A stretch of 64,000 nt of DNA, from the NCBI RefSeq assembly GCF_900167125.1, contig NZ_FUYC01000004.1, forward strand, positions 124,001 through 188,000. Reading direction: 5' to 3'. Positions 52,250 through 62,669 of the stretch are shown here, piece by piece (position 1 is the stretch's first letter; the number at the start of each line of letters is the position of its first letter). The DNA comes from Paucidesulfovibrio gracilis DSM 16080. Its GTDB lineage: Bacteria; Desulfobacterota; Desulfovibrionia; Desulfovibrionales; Desulfovibrionaceae. Both the position numbers and the translations under genes were made by a program. The notes under the pieces are model-generated. The model searched no databases. It saw only the letters and a list, made by a program, of their open reading frames with translations, and had not been told where the DNA came from.

Positions 52250-55054
52250 TTATGCCTCGGTCAGAACAGCGGTACACCTGGGGCAGACATCCGGGTATTC
52301 CGAATTGGTGCCGAGTTGGTCGTCAAAACGCCAGCAGCGCTGGCATTTTTCACCCTGGGCGTGCTCCACCACAACGCCGAGTCCCTCGATTTCCTCAGAT
52401 CGGTAGGCTCCTTTCGGGATGTTGGCCTCAGGCTGCAACTCCACACGCGAGACAATGAAGAATTCCAACAGATCCAGACCGTCCAGCCGATCCAGCAATT
52501 CATTCGAGCCGTAGAGCGTGATCTTGGCGTCCAGCGATTTGCCGACAAGCCCTTCTTTGCGTTTCGGCTCAATGGCCTTGGTGACCTCACCGCGAAGTTC
52601 CAGCAGCAGTTCCCAACGGGAACGCTCCTCATCGCTGATTTCCGCTTCAAGCGGGTCAAAGCGCAGAGAGAAAACCGTGGGCAGGGCAGGTTTCAGCGAC
52701 TGAGGAAGGTGCGAGAACGCTTCTTCCGCAGTAAATGAAAGGATTGGTGCCATGTCTCTGATCAGCGTGAGCAGGGCTTGCCAAGCTACGGTTTGGGCGC
52801 TGCGACGCTTGAGTCCATCCTGGGACTCGCAATAGAGGCGGTCTTTGACAATATCAAGCCAAAAGGAGGAAAGCTCCACTACGCAGGTGTTGTGCAGTGT
52901 ATGATACACCTTGTGGAATTCATACTCCGTATACGCCTGCTGCATTTCCTCGTGGCGGCGCGCCATGACGTCCAGCAGGAATCGGTCGGGACCGAGCAGC
53001 TGTTTGACGGGGACGGCGTTTTCCGGCCCGAAATCATTGAGAACGGAGAGCAGGAATTTGCAGGTGTTGCGGATGCGTCGGTAGGCGTCCACAAGCCGGT
53101 CCAAGGTTTCAGTCGAGAGACGCACATCCTCTTGATAGTTGGAGGAGGCAACCCACATACGCAGGATTTCCGCGCCGTACTTGTCGATGATTTCTTTTGG
53201 AGCAACAACGTTTCCAATAGATTTCGACATTTTGCGCCCGTCGCCATCCACGACGTATCCGTGGGTGAGCACGGACTTGTACGGCGGTTTGCCCCGCGTC
53301 CCCATGCTGGCCAGCAGTGAGCTGTGGAACCAACCACGGTGCTGGTCAGAGCCTTCAAGGTACAGGTCCGCGGGGTATCCCACGTCCTTACGCTGTTCGC
53401 ATACTGCGGCAAAGCTGGTGCCGGAATCAAACCAGACGTCCAAAATGTCGGACTCCCGTTTCCACTTGCGAGCGCCGCATTTGGGACAAACGGGAACGCC
53501 TTCGGTAATTTCCTCCATGGGAGCATCAAACCAATAGTCGCATCCGTGCTCGTGTTCGGCAAAACGGTCTACGATTCGAAACACCCATTCAGGGTCGTGC
53601 CAAGCCTCATCGCATTCCTCGCAGATCAACGCCACAATGGGAACGCCCCAGTTGCGTTGGCGGGAGATGCACCAGTCAGGGCGTTTTTCGATCATGCCGT
53701 AGATGCGTTCCTCGCCCCAGGCTGGAATCCAGCGCACATCGTTACGGATGGCCTTGAGGGCACGCTCCCGCAGATCGTTGGCGGCCATGCTGATGAACCA
53801 CTGGGTCGTGGCCCGGAAAATGACCGGCTTTTTGCATCGCCAGCAGTGGGGGTAGGAGTGGGTGATTTTTTGAGAGGCCAGGAGTTTGCCCAGCTCTTTC
53901 AATTTTTCGATGACCTTGGGGTTGGCGTCCCAGACATTGAGTCCGGCAAAGAATTCCACTTCCTTGCGGAAAACGCCCGCGTCATCCATGGGGGAATAAA
54001 TTTCCAGTCCGTACCGTTGGCCGGTTTCAAAGTCTTCGCGACCATGCCCCGGTGCGGTGTGCACACAACCGGTACCCGTGTCCAGGGTTACGTAGTCAGC
54101 CAGTACGATGGGGGAAGGGCGCCCGTAGATGGGGTGCTCAGCCTGGAGTCCTTCAAGTTCGGCCCCCTTGACCCGTTTGATGATCCCATGCTCGTTCCAG
54201 CCGAACAGCTCTGCACAGGATTCCAGGAGTTCTTCGGCTAGGATGTAGGTGCCGCTTTCGGTCTGGACGAAGACATAGTCAAAGTCAGGATGCACAGCCA
54301 CGGCCATGTTGTCAGGGATGGTCCAGGGCGTGGTGGTCCAGATGGCGATCCAGGTGGCGGCCGGGTCGGCCTGGGGGCAGATTTGGGAAAGGTCGGCGTT
54401 CTTCAAGGGAAAACGCACGTAAATGGATGGGGAGGTGTGGTCCTCGTATTCAACTTCTGCCTCAGCCAATGCGGTGTGACAATCACAACACCAATGCACA
54501 GGCTTCTTACCGCGAACCACAGACCCCTCGGCCATGAACCGACCCAATTCCCTGGCAGTTGCGGCTTCGTACTCCGGGGTCATGGTTACATACGGATTAT
54601 CCCATTGGCCCAGAACACCGAGGCGTTTGAAATCTTTGCGCTGAACGTCCAACCACTTGGTAGCGTACTCGCGGCAGAGCCGACGGATAACCGTGGTCGG
54701 CAGGTCGGTTTTGCCCTTTTCTTTGAGCTGTTGTTCGACCTTGTGTTCAATGGGCAGGCCGTGGCAATCCCAGCCGGGAACATATTCGGCTTGGAACCCC
54801 TGCATGTTGCGGGATTTAACCACGATGTCCTTGATGATTTTGTTCAGGGCGGTACCCATATGAATATTGCCGTTGGCATAGGGAGGACCGTCATGCAGCA
54901 CGAAACGTTCCGCGCCGTTATTGGACTCCGTCATGCGGGCGTAGGTCTGGTTTTCTTCCCAGCGTGCCAGGGCTTCAGGCTCGCGTTGGCGCAGGTTGGC
55001 CTTCATGGGAAAGCTGGTCTTCGGCAGCAGCAGGGTGGATTTGTAATCACTCAT
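52250..55054 (-). CDS. ileS: Isoleucyl-tRNA synthetase
   Basis: This 934-residue class I synthetase charges tRNA-Ile. It has the HIGH-type motif [15 protein letters not shown] near residues 58-72, the editing domain in the middle, KMSKS as [16 protein letters not shown] near 597, and a C-terminal zinc finger CQRCW with CPRC near residues 894-925. I chose ATG 55054 ([20 protein letters not shown] follows), the usual family start. The frame stays open 39 codons further but without family similarity. Confidence 0.97.
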   Translation of the reverse strand: MSDYKSTLLLPKTSFPMKANLRQREPEALARWEENQTYARMTESNNGAERFVLHDGPPYANGNIHMGTALNKIIKDIVVKSRNMQGFQAEYVPGWDCHGLPIEHKVEQQLKEKGKTDLPTTVIRRLCREYATKWLDVQRKDFKRLGVLGQWDNPYVTMTPEYEAATARELGRFMAEGSVVRGKKPVHWCCDCHTALAEAEVEYEDHTSPSIYVRFPLKNADLSQICPQADPAATWIAIWTTTPWTIPDNMAVAVHPDFDYVFVQTESGTYILAEELLESCAELFGWNEHGIIKRVKGAELEGLQAEHPIYGRPSPIVLADYVTLDTGTGCVHTAPGHGREDFETGQRYGLEIYSPMDDAGVFRKEVEFFAGLNVWDANPKVIEKLKELGKLLASQKITHSYPHCWRCKKPVIFRATTQWFISMAANDLRERALKAIRNDVRWIPAWGEERIYGMIEKRPDWCISRQRNWGVPIVALICEECDEAWHDPEWVFRIVDRFAEHEHGCDYWFDAPMEEITEGVPVCPKCGARKWKRESDILDVWFDSGTSFAAVCEQRKDVGYPADLYLEGSDQHRGWFHSSLLASMGTRGKPPYKSVLTHGYVVDGDGRKMSKSIGNVVAPKEIIDKYGAEILRMWVASSNYQEDVRLSTETLDRLVDAYRRIRNTCKFLLSVLNDFGPENAVPVKQLLGPDRFLLDVMARRHEEMQQAYTEYEFHKVYHTLHNTCVVELSSFWLDIVKDRLYCESQDGLKRRSAQTVAWQALLTLIRDMAPILSFTAEEAFSHLPQSLKPALPTVFSLRFDPLEAEISDEERSRWELLLELRGEVTKAIEPKRKEGLVGKSLDAKITLYGSNELLDRLDGLDLLEFFIVSRVELQPEANIPKGAYRSEEIEGLGVVVEHAQGEKCQRCWRFDDQLGTNSEYPDVCPRCTAVLTEA

Positions 55055-55192
55055 GATAGAAGTTGGTCCTCCAGGGCGGTAATGGCGGCGAAGTGCCGCA
55101 AAAAATCGCTGAATAGCTTGGGGCAAGCGGCCCAGGAAGTCAAGACTGGGTCGGCGCGGCCAGGGGGCCAAACAGTTGTTACCGCATTTGAA

Positions 55193-55456
55193 TCACAGGC
55201 AAATGAGTCCCTTGATGTTGTGCGCTTTGCGGTATACGTCAAGAACGTCCTCGGCGCATTGCACGGTTATTTCCGCGGTGACTCCTATGTATTTCCCTGT
55301 CCGGGAGGGTCTCTTGCTGACGCTTTCCTTGGGGAAAAGGTCGGCCGCTTCCCTTGCGCAGGCTTCTGGGCCGATAAATTTGAATGTGTATTTGCAGGGC
55401 CACTCGTGACATTCATTCAGCGTGTCGCGGAAAGAATCGAATGTGGTTTCGCTCAT
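55193..55456 (-). CDS. DUF493 (YbeD-like) protein
   Basis: This 87-residue protein matches the DUF493/YbeD family of ACT-like small regulators: YTFKFIGPEACAREAADLF in the first half and SRTGKYIGVTAEITVQ with DVYRKAHNIKGL in the second. AGGAG before ATG 55456 supports the start. It precedes ileS by 138 bases. The molecular role of the family is not established. Confidence 0.82.
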   Translation of the reverse strand: MSETTFDSFRDTLNECHEWPCKYTFKFIGPEACAREAADLFPKESVSKRPSRTGKYIGVTAEITVQCAEDVLDVYRKAHNIKGLICL

Positions 55457-55764
55457 GGGCAACTCCTGCCGGTTTTTCCGGCTGCCTTCGCCGGGTGGGT
55501 GGGGCGATTGTGTTGTCGTCTTCGGGGACCATGTGCCGAGCAGTTCCTGTTGTCAGGAGCGATCCACAGGCTTCCGTGCTTGTGTAAAAGCAGACGCGAG
55601 GCCGGGTGGAGTCGGCTTCCTTGGCAACTAGTTTCATTGTCACCGGCTGTCAATGCGCAGGAAACGAAAATACATCTTCGGCCGCTTTGATGACTTCCAC
55701 AAAGGTTTGTCCTGTGCTAGGTTCAACATGCAGAATGCTTGGCGATATGCGAAAGAGGAGCACA
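55457..55764. other. 308-base intergenic region without a recognised gene
   Basis: The region lies between two divergent genes (DUF493 and the REC-GGDEF-EAL gene), so it should hold both promoters. I found no convincing -35/-10 pair, operator or RNA gene. Short open frames exist on both strands but have no family similarity or ribosome site. Confidence 0.6.
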
Positions 55765-57885
55765 ATGCCTTCGGAAGCTGGTGAGACGACGTACGACAAG
55801 GCCAAAATACTGATTGTTGACGATGACAGGGTCAACCTGAAGGTTCTTGAGGGAATGCTGCGTGGACTTGATGCAGAGATCCATCTTGCGCTTTCGGGTG
55901 AGGAAGCCCTTGAATTGGCGATGCAGCACCATTTTGTCCTTGTTCTGCTGGACGTTATGATGCCCGGAATTGACGGGTTTCAGACGGCGGAGCAGTTGCG
56001 CTCCCGAGGTGGGACCGAGGACATTCCAATTATCTTCGTTACCGCCATCAGTAAAGAGCAGCGGCACGTTTTTAAGGGGTACGAACTCGGTGCCGTTGAT
56101 TATTTGTTCAAGCCCGTTGAGCCGGAAATTCTGCAAAGCAAGGTCCGGGTTTTTCTTGATCTATACGCTCAGCGCCAGGCGTTGCAGGCCTCGGAAGAGC
56201 GTTACCGGACGGTGGCTGACTACAATTACGACTGGGAAATTTGGTTTTCTCCCAACGATAAGATTCTTTACTGTAGCCCTTCCTGTGAGCGGATCAGCGG
56301 GTACACTGCAGACGAGATTATTGACGGAGAGGACATCTTCCGCCGGATTATTCTGGATGAGGATTACGATTCCTGGCGTCATTTCATGGCGGATGAAATG
56401 CGGGTGGACGGCGACTCCTTCGACTTCAGGATTTTTCGCAAAGATGGTCGGGAGCGCTGGATCAGCCTGGTTAAATTCGACGTGCGGAAGGATGATGGAA
56501 AATCCCTTGGGCTGCGGTGTTCTCTGCGGGATATTACCGACCGTAAAAAGATGGAGATTCAGCTCCGCCATCAAGCGTTGCATGACCCGTTGACAGCGCT
56601 TGCCAACCGTACGTTGCTTATGGACCGGGTGGCCCGGGCCATGGAACGCGCCAATCGACACGAAGACTTCCACTTTGCCCTGGTGTTTTTGGATCTGGAT
56701 CGTTTCAAGGTAGTGAACGACAGCCTGGGGCATATTTTCGGGGATTCGCTTTTGGTCGAGGTCAGCAAGCGGCTCTGGGAATGTGTGCGAGGTATGGATA
56801 CGGTGGCCCGCTTCGGAGGTGACGAATTTGTTTTGCTTCTTGAGGAGCTGGATGCTCCGAGAGAAGCGTTCACGGTGATCCGTCGTGTGCTGGATCAACT
56901 TCGTGAGCCGTTTCTTATCGAGGGACATCAGGTCCAGACGACGGTGAGCATCGGCGTGGTTCTCGGCGCCCAGGAGGATGACCGTCCAAGCGACTTGTTG
57001 CAGAAGGCCAACATTGCCATGTACCGGGCCAAAGAGTCCGGGCGGGATCGATTCGATATCTATAATGATCGAATGCTGCAGCGGGCCGTGGACCTTATGC
57101 ACCTGGAAAACGATTTGCGGAAAGCGGTGCAGGAGCGGGAGTTTCGGGTCTACTATCAGCCGATTGTTTCGTTGGAACACGGTGGGCTGGCAGGCTTTGA
57201 GGCTTTGGTGCGCTGGGAGCACCCTGAGCGTGGTATCGTCAGTCCCGGAGAGTTTATCCCCTTGGCTGAAGAGACCGGATTGATCATTGATCTTGGACGA
57301 CAGGTGCTGGAGGAGTCCACCCGGACTTTGGCCCGGTGGGGCAGGGAGCATGAGCAAGCCGAGAAATTGCAGCTTTCCGTGAACATTTCCGCCCGTCAAT
57401 TCCGGAATAACGATTTGGTGCAAGACGTCATCACCGCGTTGCAAAAGTCCGGCCTGCAGCCTGGGCGTCTTAAGCTGGAGATCACGGAATCCACGGTCAT
57501 GGATAACGTGGAAACTTCGCTGCTGCGTCTGCAACGGCTTAAGGAAGAGGGGATCCGTATCTCCATGGACGACTTTGGTACCGGTTATTCGTCCATGAGT
57601 TATCTGCAAAAATTTCCTTTGGATCAGCTGAAGGTCGATTTGAGTTTTGTTCGCCGCATTCTTGACTCTACTGAAAATGCGGAAATCGTCCGGGCCATCA
57701 TCACATTGGCGCATAGTTTGCGCATGGCCGTAGTGGCGGAGGGCATTGAATTGGAAGAACAGGCCGACCTGCTGCATTCCCTGCATTGCGAATTAGGACA
57801 GGGGTATTTGTACTCTCCGCCTGTGCCAGCCAAGCAGGCCGAAGAGCTGTTGCTTAAGGGAATTCCAGCGGCTCGGCCGAGGTAG
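55765..57885 (+). CDS. Response regulator with PAS, GGDEF and EAL domains (c-di-GMP turnover)
   Basis: This 706-residue cytoplasmic protein has a receiver domain (residues 12-130; acidic pocket VDDD, phospho-Asp in LLDVMMPGIDG, Lys in YLFKP) and a PAS domain (about 142-258). A GGDEF diguanylate-cyclase domain follows (about 265-430; intact FGGDEF), then an EAL phosphodiesterase domain (about 450-695; FEALVRW, DDFGTGYSSMSYL, VAEGIE). Both catalytic motifs look intact, so it may make or break c-di-GMP. AGGAG before ATG 55765 supports the start. No sensor kinase is adjacent. Confidence 0.93.
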   Translation: MPSEAGETTYDKAKILIVDDDRVNLKVLEGMLRGLDAEIHLALSGEEALELAMQHHFVLVLLDVMMPGIDGFQTAEQLRSRGGTEDIPIIFVTAISKEQRHVFKGYELGAVDYLFKPVEPEILQSKVRVFLDLYAQRQALQASEERYRTVADYNYDWEIWFSPNDKILYCSPSCERISGYTADEIIDGEDIFRRIILDEDYDSWRHFMADEMRVDGDSFDFRIFRKDGRERWISLVKFDVRKDDGKSLGLRCSLRDITDRKKMEIQLRHQALHDPLTALANRTLLMDRVARAMERANRHEDFHFALVFLDLDRFKVVNDSLGHIFGDSLLVEVSKRLWECVRGMDTVARFGGDEFVLLLEELDAPREAFTVIRRVLDQLREPFLIEGHQVQTTVSIGVVLGAQEDDRPSDLLQKANIAMYRAKESGRDRFDIYNDRMLQRAVDLMHLENDLRKAVQEREFRVYYQPIVSLEHGGLAGFEALVRWEHPERGIVSPGEFIPLAEETGLIIDLGRQVLEESTRTLARWGREHEQAEKLQLSVNISARQFRNNDLVQDVITALQKSGLQPGRLKLEITESTVMDNVETSLLRLQRLKEEGIRISMDDFGTGYSSMSYLQKFPLDQLKVDLSFVRRILDSTENAEIVRAIITLAHSLRMAVVAEGIELEEQADLLHSLHCELGQGYLYSPPVPAKQAEELLLKGIPAARPR

Positions 57886-57929
57886 ATCTTGAACCGGTCA
57901 CCATTGGGAATTTATTTGTCTTTTGGTTT

Positions 57930-60161
57930 TTATTTTGTGGCGTGCGTGTATACGCCATCCCAATTCCTTGGGCAGGCCGTTTCAAGTTCCGCACAGCGTT
58001 TGTGCAATATTTTATAGAGCCGCGAATCCGGGTGGTCGCGTTGTAAAAGTGCGAAGGCTTCTTGTGCCTCAGCGAATCGACCATTGCAGTAATATTGTTT
58101 TGCCTGGGCATATCGGTTCAGCTCAGTTTCCCTTTTGACCCTGTCCTCTTGAGAAATCGGCGCATATATAGTCAAAGGATTCTCCCGGCCCTTGACCCGT
58201 ACTCTGTCTATTTCCCAGAATGCCGCATAATTTTCGCAGGCTTTTGCCACCTCTTCACTGACGAGCAGGGGCAGTCCGTAATATTTGGTCAGCCCCTCCA
58301 GACGGGAGGCAAGGTTTACGTTGTCCCCGATAAGGGTATAGTCAAACAAATCCGCCGACCCCATGTTTCCTACACGGACGATTCCACTGTGTAGGCCAAT
58401 ACCTATTTCAAGCCGCAGTCCAAAGTTCTGTTCGAACTGCTGGTTGAGTTTTCCAAGAATTTGTAATTGCGTCAGCGCGGCATCCAGTGCCTTTTGAGGG
58501 TGCAACGGGACGTTCAACGGAGCGTTCCAAAAAGCCATAACCGCATCTCCGATAAATTTGTCCAACGTGCCATCTCGTTCTGTAATGATTCTGGTCATTG
58601 GGGTGAGATATTCTCTGAGCAGTTCACTCACCTGTGAAGGGGGGAGTTGTTCGGAAAGTGAGGTAAAGTTCCGAATATCGGAAAAAAGGATCGTAACTTC
58701 CCTTTCTTCGCCGTCCAGAGTCAGCGTGTTTGGATTCTTGACGATCCGTTGGATGACTGCGGGGGCAAGATAGTGGGAGAAGGCTCCTTCGATGAACTGT
58801 TTTTGGCGCTCTTCGCGCCAGAATTTGACGATGGTCATGGCTGTAAAGGTCAGCACCAGGCAGAGAAGCGGATAGAACGGTGAAACAAAATAATGATACT
58901 CGGCAAACAAATGGTCGGCACCATACCAGATGCCTACACCCAGCCCCAGCAAGGGAGGCAGTAGCCACGCTGCTCGCGCCTTGGCAAGGAGAACCACGGT
59001 CAGAAGTCCGCAACCCAGTAACGCCAACATTTCCAGACCGGGAGCCCATGGTGGAATACGAATGAAATCCTGGCTGAGGATGTTGTCTACAATGGTGGCA
59101 TGCGTTTCCACTCCGGGAAAGTTCTGACTGAAGGGAGTTGTACGAATGTCTTTGAGACCGGCTGCGGACGTGCCGACAAAAACGATTTTGTTATTCACGG
59201 CCTGGAACGCTTCGGGAGAGCCGCGCAGGATCGCTTCTGCGCTGACATACGGATAGGTATTTTCCGGGCCTCGGTAATTAACGAGAAAATTAGCGGAAGT
59301 GCCGAGGGGGATATTGGTTCCTGCTACGGCAAGGCTTTCTGTGCCGCGTTCTGAATAGTTCAGTATGACGGTTTGCGTGTCCGAAGCCTGGAGCAACGTC
59401 GCCAAAGCCAGGCTGGGATAGGCCTTGCCATTGAATCGAACCAATAGAGGAACACGCCGAACAGTGCCGTCCGGGTCGGTGCGCGTCGTGAAATATCCCG
59501 AAGCCGGAGCAGCTCGGGCAAGTATGGCCAATGGCGGGGTGATCTCCCGGGCCGTGGGCAACAGTTTTTCTGGAGCCATGACGAGTTGCGGTGTCAGGCT
59601 TCGAGTTACCAGCCCCACAGAGGGAACGGAGGATACTGTCTGTGTGGCTTGGGCCGGGGCGTCAAATCGAAATGCATAGCCAAGTACATAGGGACCGGTA
59701 GCAAGCGTCTGCGCCAGGAGTTGATCATTGTCGCGCAAGATGTCGGGAACTCCCTGAATGGACGGCGTCTCTTCCAGGTACGGGCCGAAAGACGTTTCCA
59801 GGTCGCTTAGGATGCGCTGGGGAGAGGTGCGGTCCGGTTCGGCAAAGAGGATATCCAACCCAACAACAACGGCTCCGGCCTGGTTCAGCCGGTCCACAAG
59901 CCGGGCAATGCGATGCCGCGGCCATGGCCATTGGCCCAGGCGCCGGAGGCTGTCCTCATCGATATCAACTATGGCCAGCGCAGGGTGCGGCGTATTGGCG
60001 GCATTGGTGCGCAGCAAGTGGTCATATATTCGTAGGTCGATCAGTGAGAGCGTTCGAGGGTGTCGAACGTACAACGCGGCCACAAGCAGCACGGATACAA
60101 GACCTACCAAGGGGACAATGAACCGTAAACGTGGGTTTTTGACCATTCGCTGATACGCCAT
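57930..60161 (-). CDS. Adenylate/guanylate cyclase with CHASE2 sensor
   Basis: This 743-residue membrane protein has one N-terminal helix (about 12-30), an extracytoplasmic CHASE2 domain (about 35-345) and three helices (about 358-435). A class III cyclase domain occupies about 485-650: FSDIRNFTSLSE and KFIGDAVMAFWNAP carry the metal-binding aspartates, and IGDNVNLASRLEG the transition-state Asn/Arg. The KFIGDA(V)MAFW form suggests cAMP rather than cGMP. It converges with the GGDEF/EAL gene. The signal sensed is unknown. Confidence 0.9.
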   Translation of the reverse strand: MAYQRMVKNPRLRFIVPLVGLVSVLLVAALYVRHPRTLSLIDLRIYDHLLRTNAANTPHPALAIVDIDEDSLRRLGQWPWPRHRIARLVDRLNQAGAVVVGLDILFAEPDRTSPQRILSDLETSFGPYLEETPSIQGVPDILRDNDQLLAQTLATGPYVLGYAFRFDAPAQATQTVSSVPSVGLVTRSLTPQLVMAPEKLLPTAREITPPLAILARAAPASGYFTTRTDPDGTVRRVPLLVRFNGKAYPSLALATLLQASDTQTVILNYSERGTESLAVAGTNIPLGTSANFLVNYRGPENTYPYVSAEAILRGSPEAFQAVNNKIVFVGTSAAGLKDIRTTPFSQNFPGVETHATIVDNILSQDFIRIPPWAPGLEMLALLGCGLLTVVLLAKARAAWLLPPLLGLGVGIWYGADHLFAEYHYFVSPFYPLLCLVLTFTAMTIVKFWREERQKQFIEGAFSHYLAPAVIQRIVKNPNTLTLDGEEREVTILFSDIRNFTSLSEQLPPSQVSELLREYLTPMTRIITERDGTLDKFIGDAVMAFWNAPLNVPLHPQKALDAALTQLQILGKLNQQFEQNFGLRLEIGIGLHSGIVRVGNMGSADLFDYTLIGDNVNLASRLEGLTKYYGLPLLVSEEVAKACENYAAFWEIDRVRVKGRENPLTIYAPISQEDRVKRETELNRYAQAKQYYCNGRFAEAQEAFALLQRDHPDSRLYKILHKRCAELETACPRNWDGVYTHATK

Positions 60162-60271
60162 CCGTTTTGCCTTGCTGGGGTGTGAAGCGCGAAGCCCTCA
60201 TTCGAAGGCGAACAAAATTATGCCATCAATGGGCAAGAAGTCCAGGTAACTATAGCGGACTGTTTTCTCTT

Positions 60272-60300
60272 TTGACAATGTGTTCAACCGAGGCTATCCA
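60272..60300 (+). promoter_or_regulatory. Sigma-70-type promoter of the HD-GYP/FUSC operon
   Basis: TTGACA (60272-60277) is followed after 17 bases by TATCCA (60295-60300), about 40 bases before the start codon. Confidence 0.6.
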
Positions 60301-60342
60301 ACCTTGCCTTTTTGCGGGATACAATTGTGTAGGGAGATAAGA

Positions 60343-61590
60343 ATGGCACCTCTGCAGAATGTGGCGTTGGTGGATTTTATCCATTGTCTGTCACGAACCA
60401 TGGATTTGGTGAGTAAGGCCGTAGTGGACCACCATGTCCGTGTGGGCTACTTCGCGTTTCGGCTCGCTACGGACGCCGGGTTTTCCAGTGGAGTTTGTCG
60501 TGATCTTTTGGTGGCAGGGCTGCTCCATGATGCCGGGGCGTTGTCCTTGACCAGCCGTTTGGACGCATTGCAGTTTGAGCATGACGGAACAGTCCATGCC
60601 GAGGCCGGATACCGGCTCCTTCGGCCGTATCCGCGACTGCGCCGTCCCGCGGAGTATGTCCGGCTGCACCATACCTCCTATCTGGATATGCGGGAAATGA
60701 GTGAAGTCCTTCCTGGAGCCGGTATTTTGCAGCTGGCCGATAGGGTTGATGCCCTTATCGACAGGGGGGGACCCTTGCATATGCAGATACAGAGTATTCG
60801 TGAGCGTATCCGGCTCCAGGCAGGGCGACTTCTTGACCCTGAGCACGTGGATTTGTTTTTATCCTATGCTCCGGAACATACTTTTTGGACGGAAGCAGAG
60901 CGACCTCAGGAGCGCTTGCGTTCCATGGCCTCTTCACAGCTCCCGCCGGAGATGTTGGAGCCTCCCGAGGTTTTGGAGCTTTCATTGCTTTTTTCTCAGA
61001 TTATTGATTTTCGGAGCCGTTTTACCTCGACTCATTCCAGCGGCGTGGCGGAATGCGCTACCGTTCTGGCCCGTATGATCGGATTTGATGATCAACGTTT
61101 GCGGCTCATGCGGGTTGCCGGTAATCTGCATGATTTGGGCAAACTCGCTGTTCCCAGGGAAATATTGGATAAACCTGGGCTGTTGGATGAACGGGAATGG
61201 CAGATTATGCGTGATCACGCCATGTATACGGAGCAGGTCTTGGCAGATTTGCCCGGCATGGAGCGCATTGCCCGATGGGCCGGGGATCATCATGAACGTT
61301 TGGATGGTCGGGGCTACCCCTCCGGCCTGGGGAGTGACGAGTTGTCTTTGGGCAGCCGCATCGTGGCGGTGGCCGATGTATTCACCGCCCTGAGCGAAGA
61401 TCGGCCGTACCGTGCTGGAATGCAACAGTCCGATGTCTTGAATGTCATGCGCGATATGGCGGGAACCGCCCTGGACGGGGATGTGGTTGCGCTTTTGGAT
61501 CGAAACCATGAAGAAATCAATGGGCTGCGAAGAGCGGCTCAACAACGTGCGGCTCGGCTGTTTTCCGGGTTTGACTCCGAGGTTCTATGA
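60343..61590 (+). CDS. HD-GYP domain protein (c-di-GMP phosphodiesterase candidate), two HD modules
   Basis: This 415-residue protein has an N-terminal HD-like module (about 18-135; VDHHVRVGY, LLHDAGAL, LHHTSYLDM) followed by a complete HD-GYP domain (about 220-390): NLHDLGKLAVPREIL, DHAMYTEQVL, GDHHERLDGRGYP (the GYP motif), then VADVFTALSEDRPYR. HD-GYP proteins hydrolyse c-di-GMP. AGGGAG six bases before ATG 60343 supports the start. The stop overlaps the next gene in ATGA. Confidence 0.9.
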   Translation: MAPLQNVALVDFIHCLSRTMDLVSKAVVDHHVRVGYFAFRLATDAGFSSGVCRDLLVAGLLHDAGALSLTSRLDALQFEHDGTVHAEAGYRLLRPYPRLRRPAEYVRLHHTSYLDMREMSEVLPGAGILQLADRVDALIDRGGPLHMQIQSIRERIRLQAGRLLDPEHVDLFLSYAPEHTFWTEAERPQERLRSMASSQLPPEMLEPPEVLELSLLFSQIIDFRSRFTSTHSSGVAECATVLARMIGFDDQRLRLMRVAGNLHDLGKLAVPREILDKPGLLDEREWQIMRDHAMYTEQVLADLPGMERIARWAGDHHERLDGRGYPSGLGSDELSLGSRIVAVADVFTALSEDRPYRAGMQQSDVLNVMRDMAGTALDGDVVALLDRNHEEINGLRRAAQQRAARLFSGFDSEVL

Positions 61591-62651
61591 GTTTTTCTTT
61601 TCGTCGTTATCTGCCCACCAAACAAATGATGCGGCATGCCTTCAAGACTGCGTTGGCCGCCTACATTTCTCTATTGGTGTCGGATTGGGTCGGTCTTGAG
61701 TATGGATACTGGGCGGCCATCTCCGCCGTCATCGTCATGCAGGCCGACCTTGGCGGCTCCATTCGTATGGGGCTGTGGCGGCTCATGGGGACATTTGTCG
61801 GAGCGCTGATAGGTATTTTATGTCTGACCATTTATCCAGCATCGGCACTGCTTTTGTCCGTGGGTGTATTTGTGGTCATCCTGATTTGTTCCAGTGTGCC
61901 GGCCCTGCGAGCCAGCTTTCGGATCGGCGGAATCACCGTGGCCATCGTTGTTTTGGGGTCACCAGCTGAAGTGACGCCGTTTTTTGTCGGCATGGAGCGT
62001 TTTTTGGAAATTGCAGTGGGAGTCTTTGCTGCGGTTTTTGTATCCGGGCTGCTGTGGCCCTCCCATGCGGCCGGGTTACTCCGTACCGAGCTGTCCATTC
62101 AGCTGTTGGAAGCGGCCTCTTTATATCGAAGTGCTCTGGAGCACCTCTTGTCCGGTGCGCCGGCTGTGGAAAGAAAGCGTTTGGATAAGCTCCTGGAAAT
62201 GACACGCGCCAATAGGGAGTTGTTGGATAAAGCCCGTAAGGAGTCCGCCCCATTCAGTGGAAAGCGGGTGCAGGTGCTGCATCGTTTTGTCGATACGTTG
62301 GAGCGGCTGACCGGACATGCGCGGGCTTTGGACCGACTCGCCCGTTCGCTCCCACGCATGGGATATCACCAGGAAGTTCGGGAGGATTTGCTGGTGGTTG
62401 TGGAGGCTTTGGAAGGCAATCTTCGGCATATGGCCGGAGAATTGAGCAAGCGTCCTGAGGCTGTCGTCCCAAAAGAAATTCGACCCTATATCCACCGGGT
62501 GGAAGAACATTTACTGGAACTGCGCAATAGCGGCGTACCCAAAGGGTATCCTTTGGATGCCGTAGCGAATCTCTATTCCTTATTTGAGCATCTCAAGGCG
62601 CTTGCCCGGGAGGTGGCTGCCTTGCGTGAAGCGTTGGTCCGCGGTCAGTAA
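61587..62651 (+). CDS. FUSC-family (aromatic-acid-exporter-like) inner-membrane protein
   Basis: This 354-residue protein has an N-terminal half of about six hydrophobic segments (residues 20-165), with YGYWAAISAVIVMQADLGGS, the typical FUSC opening. The C-terminal helical cytoplasmic half (170-354) has no recognised motif. The family includes exporters of aromatic acids; the substrate here is unknown. It is translationally coupled to the HD-GYP gene by a four-base overlap. Confidence 0.82.
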   Translation: MSFSFRRYLPTKQMMRHAFKTALAAYISLLVSDWVGLEYGYWAAISAVIVMQADLGGSIRMGLWRLMGTFVGALIGILCLTIYPASALLLSVGVFVVILICSSVPALRASFRIGGITVAIVVLGSPAEVTPFFVGMERFLEIAVGVFAAVFVSGLLWPSHAAGLLRTELSIQLLEAASLYRSALEHLLSGAPAVERKRLDKLLEMTRANRELLDKARKESAPFSGKRVQVLHRFVDTLERLTGHARALDRLARSLPRMGYHQEVREDLLVVVEALEGNLRHMAGELSKRPEAVVPKEIRPYIHRVEEHLLELRNSGVPKGYPLDAVANLYSLFEHLKALAREVAALREALVRGQ

Positions 62652-62669
62652 GCAGGGAAAGTCCTTCGA

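Noticed and set aside
55413-55643. 76-codon open frame in the DUF493/REC-GGDEF-EAL intergenic region
   Set aside because: It overlaps the DUF493 start in another frame, has no ribosome site and no family similarity.
60272-60287. TTGACAATGTGTTCAA as a fourth FNR-like operator
   Set aside because: The half-sites TTGA and TCAA are eight bases apart, not the six of the other boxes; the sequence is better read as the -35 of a promoter.
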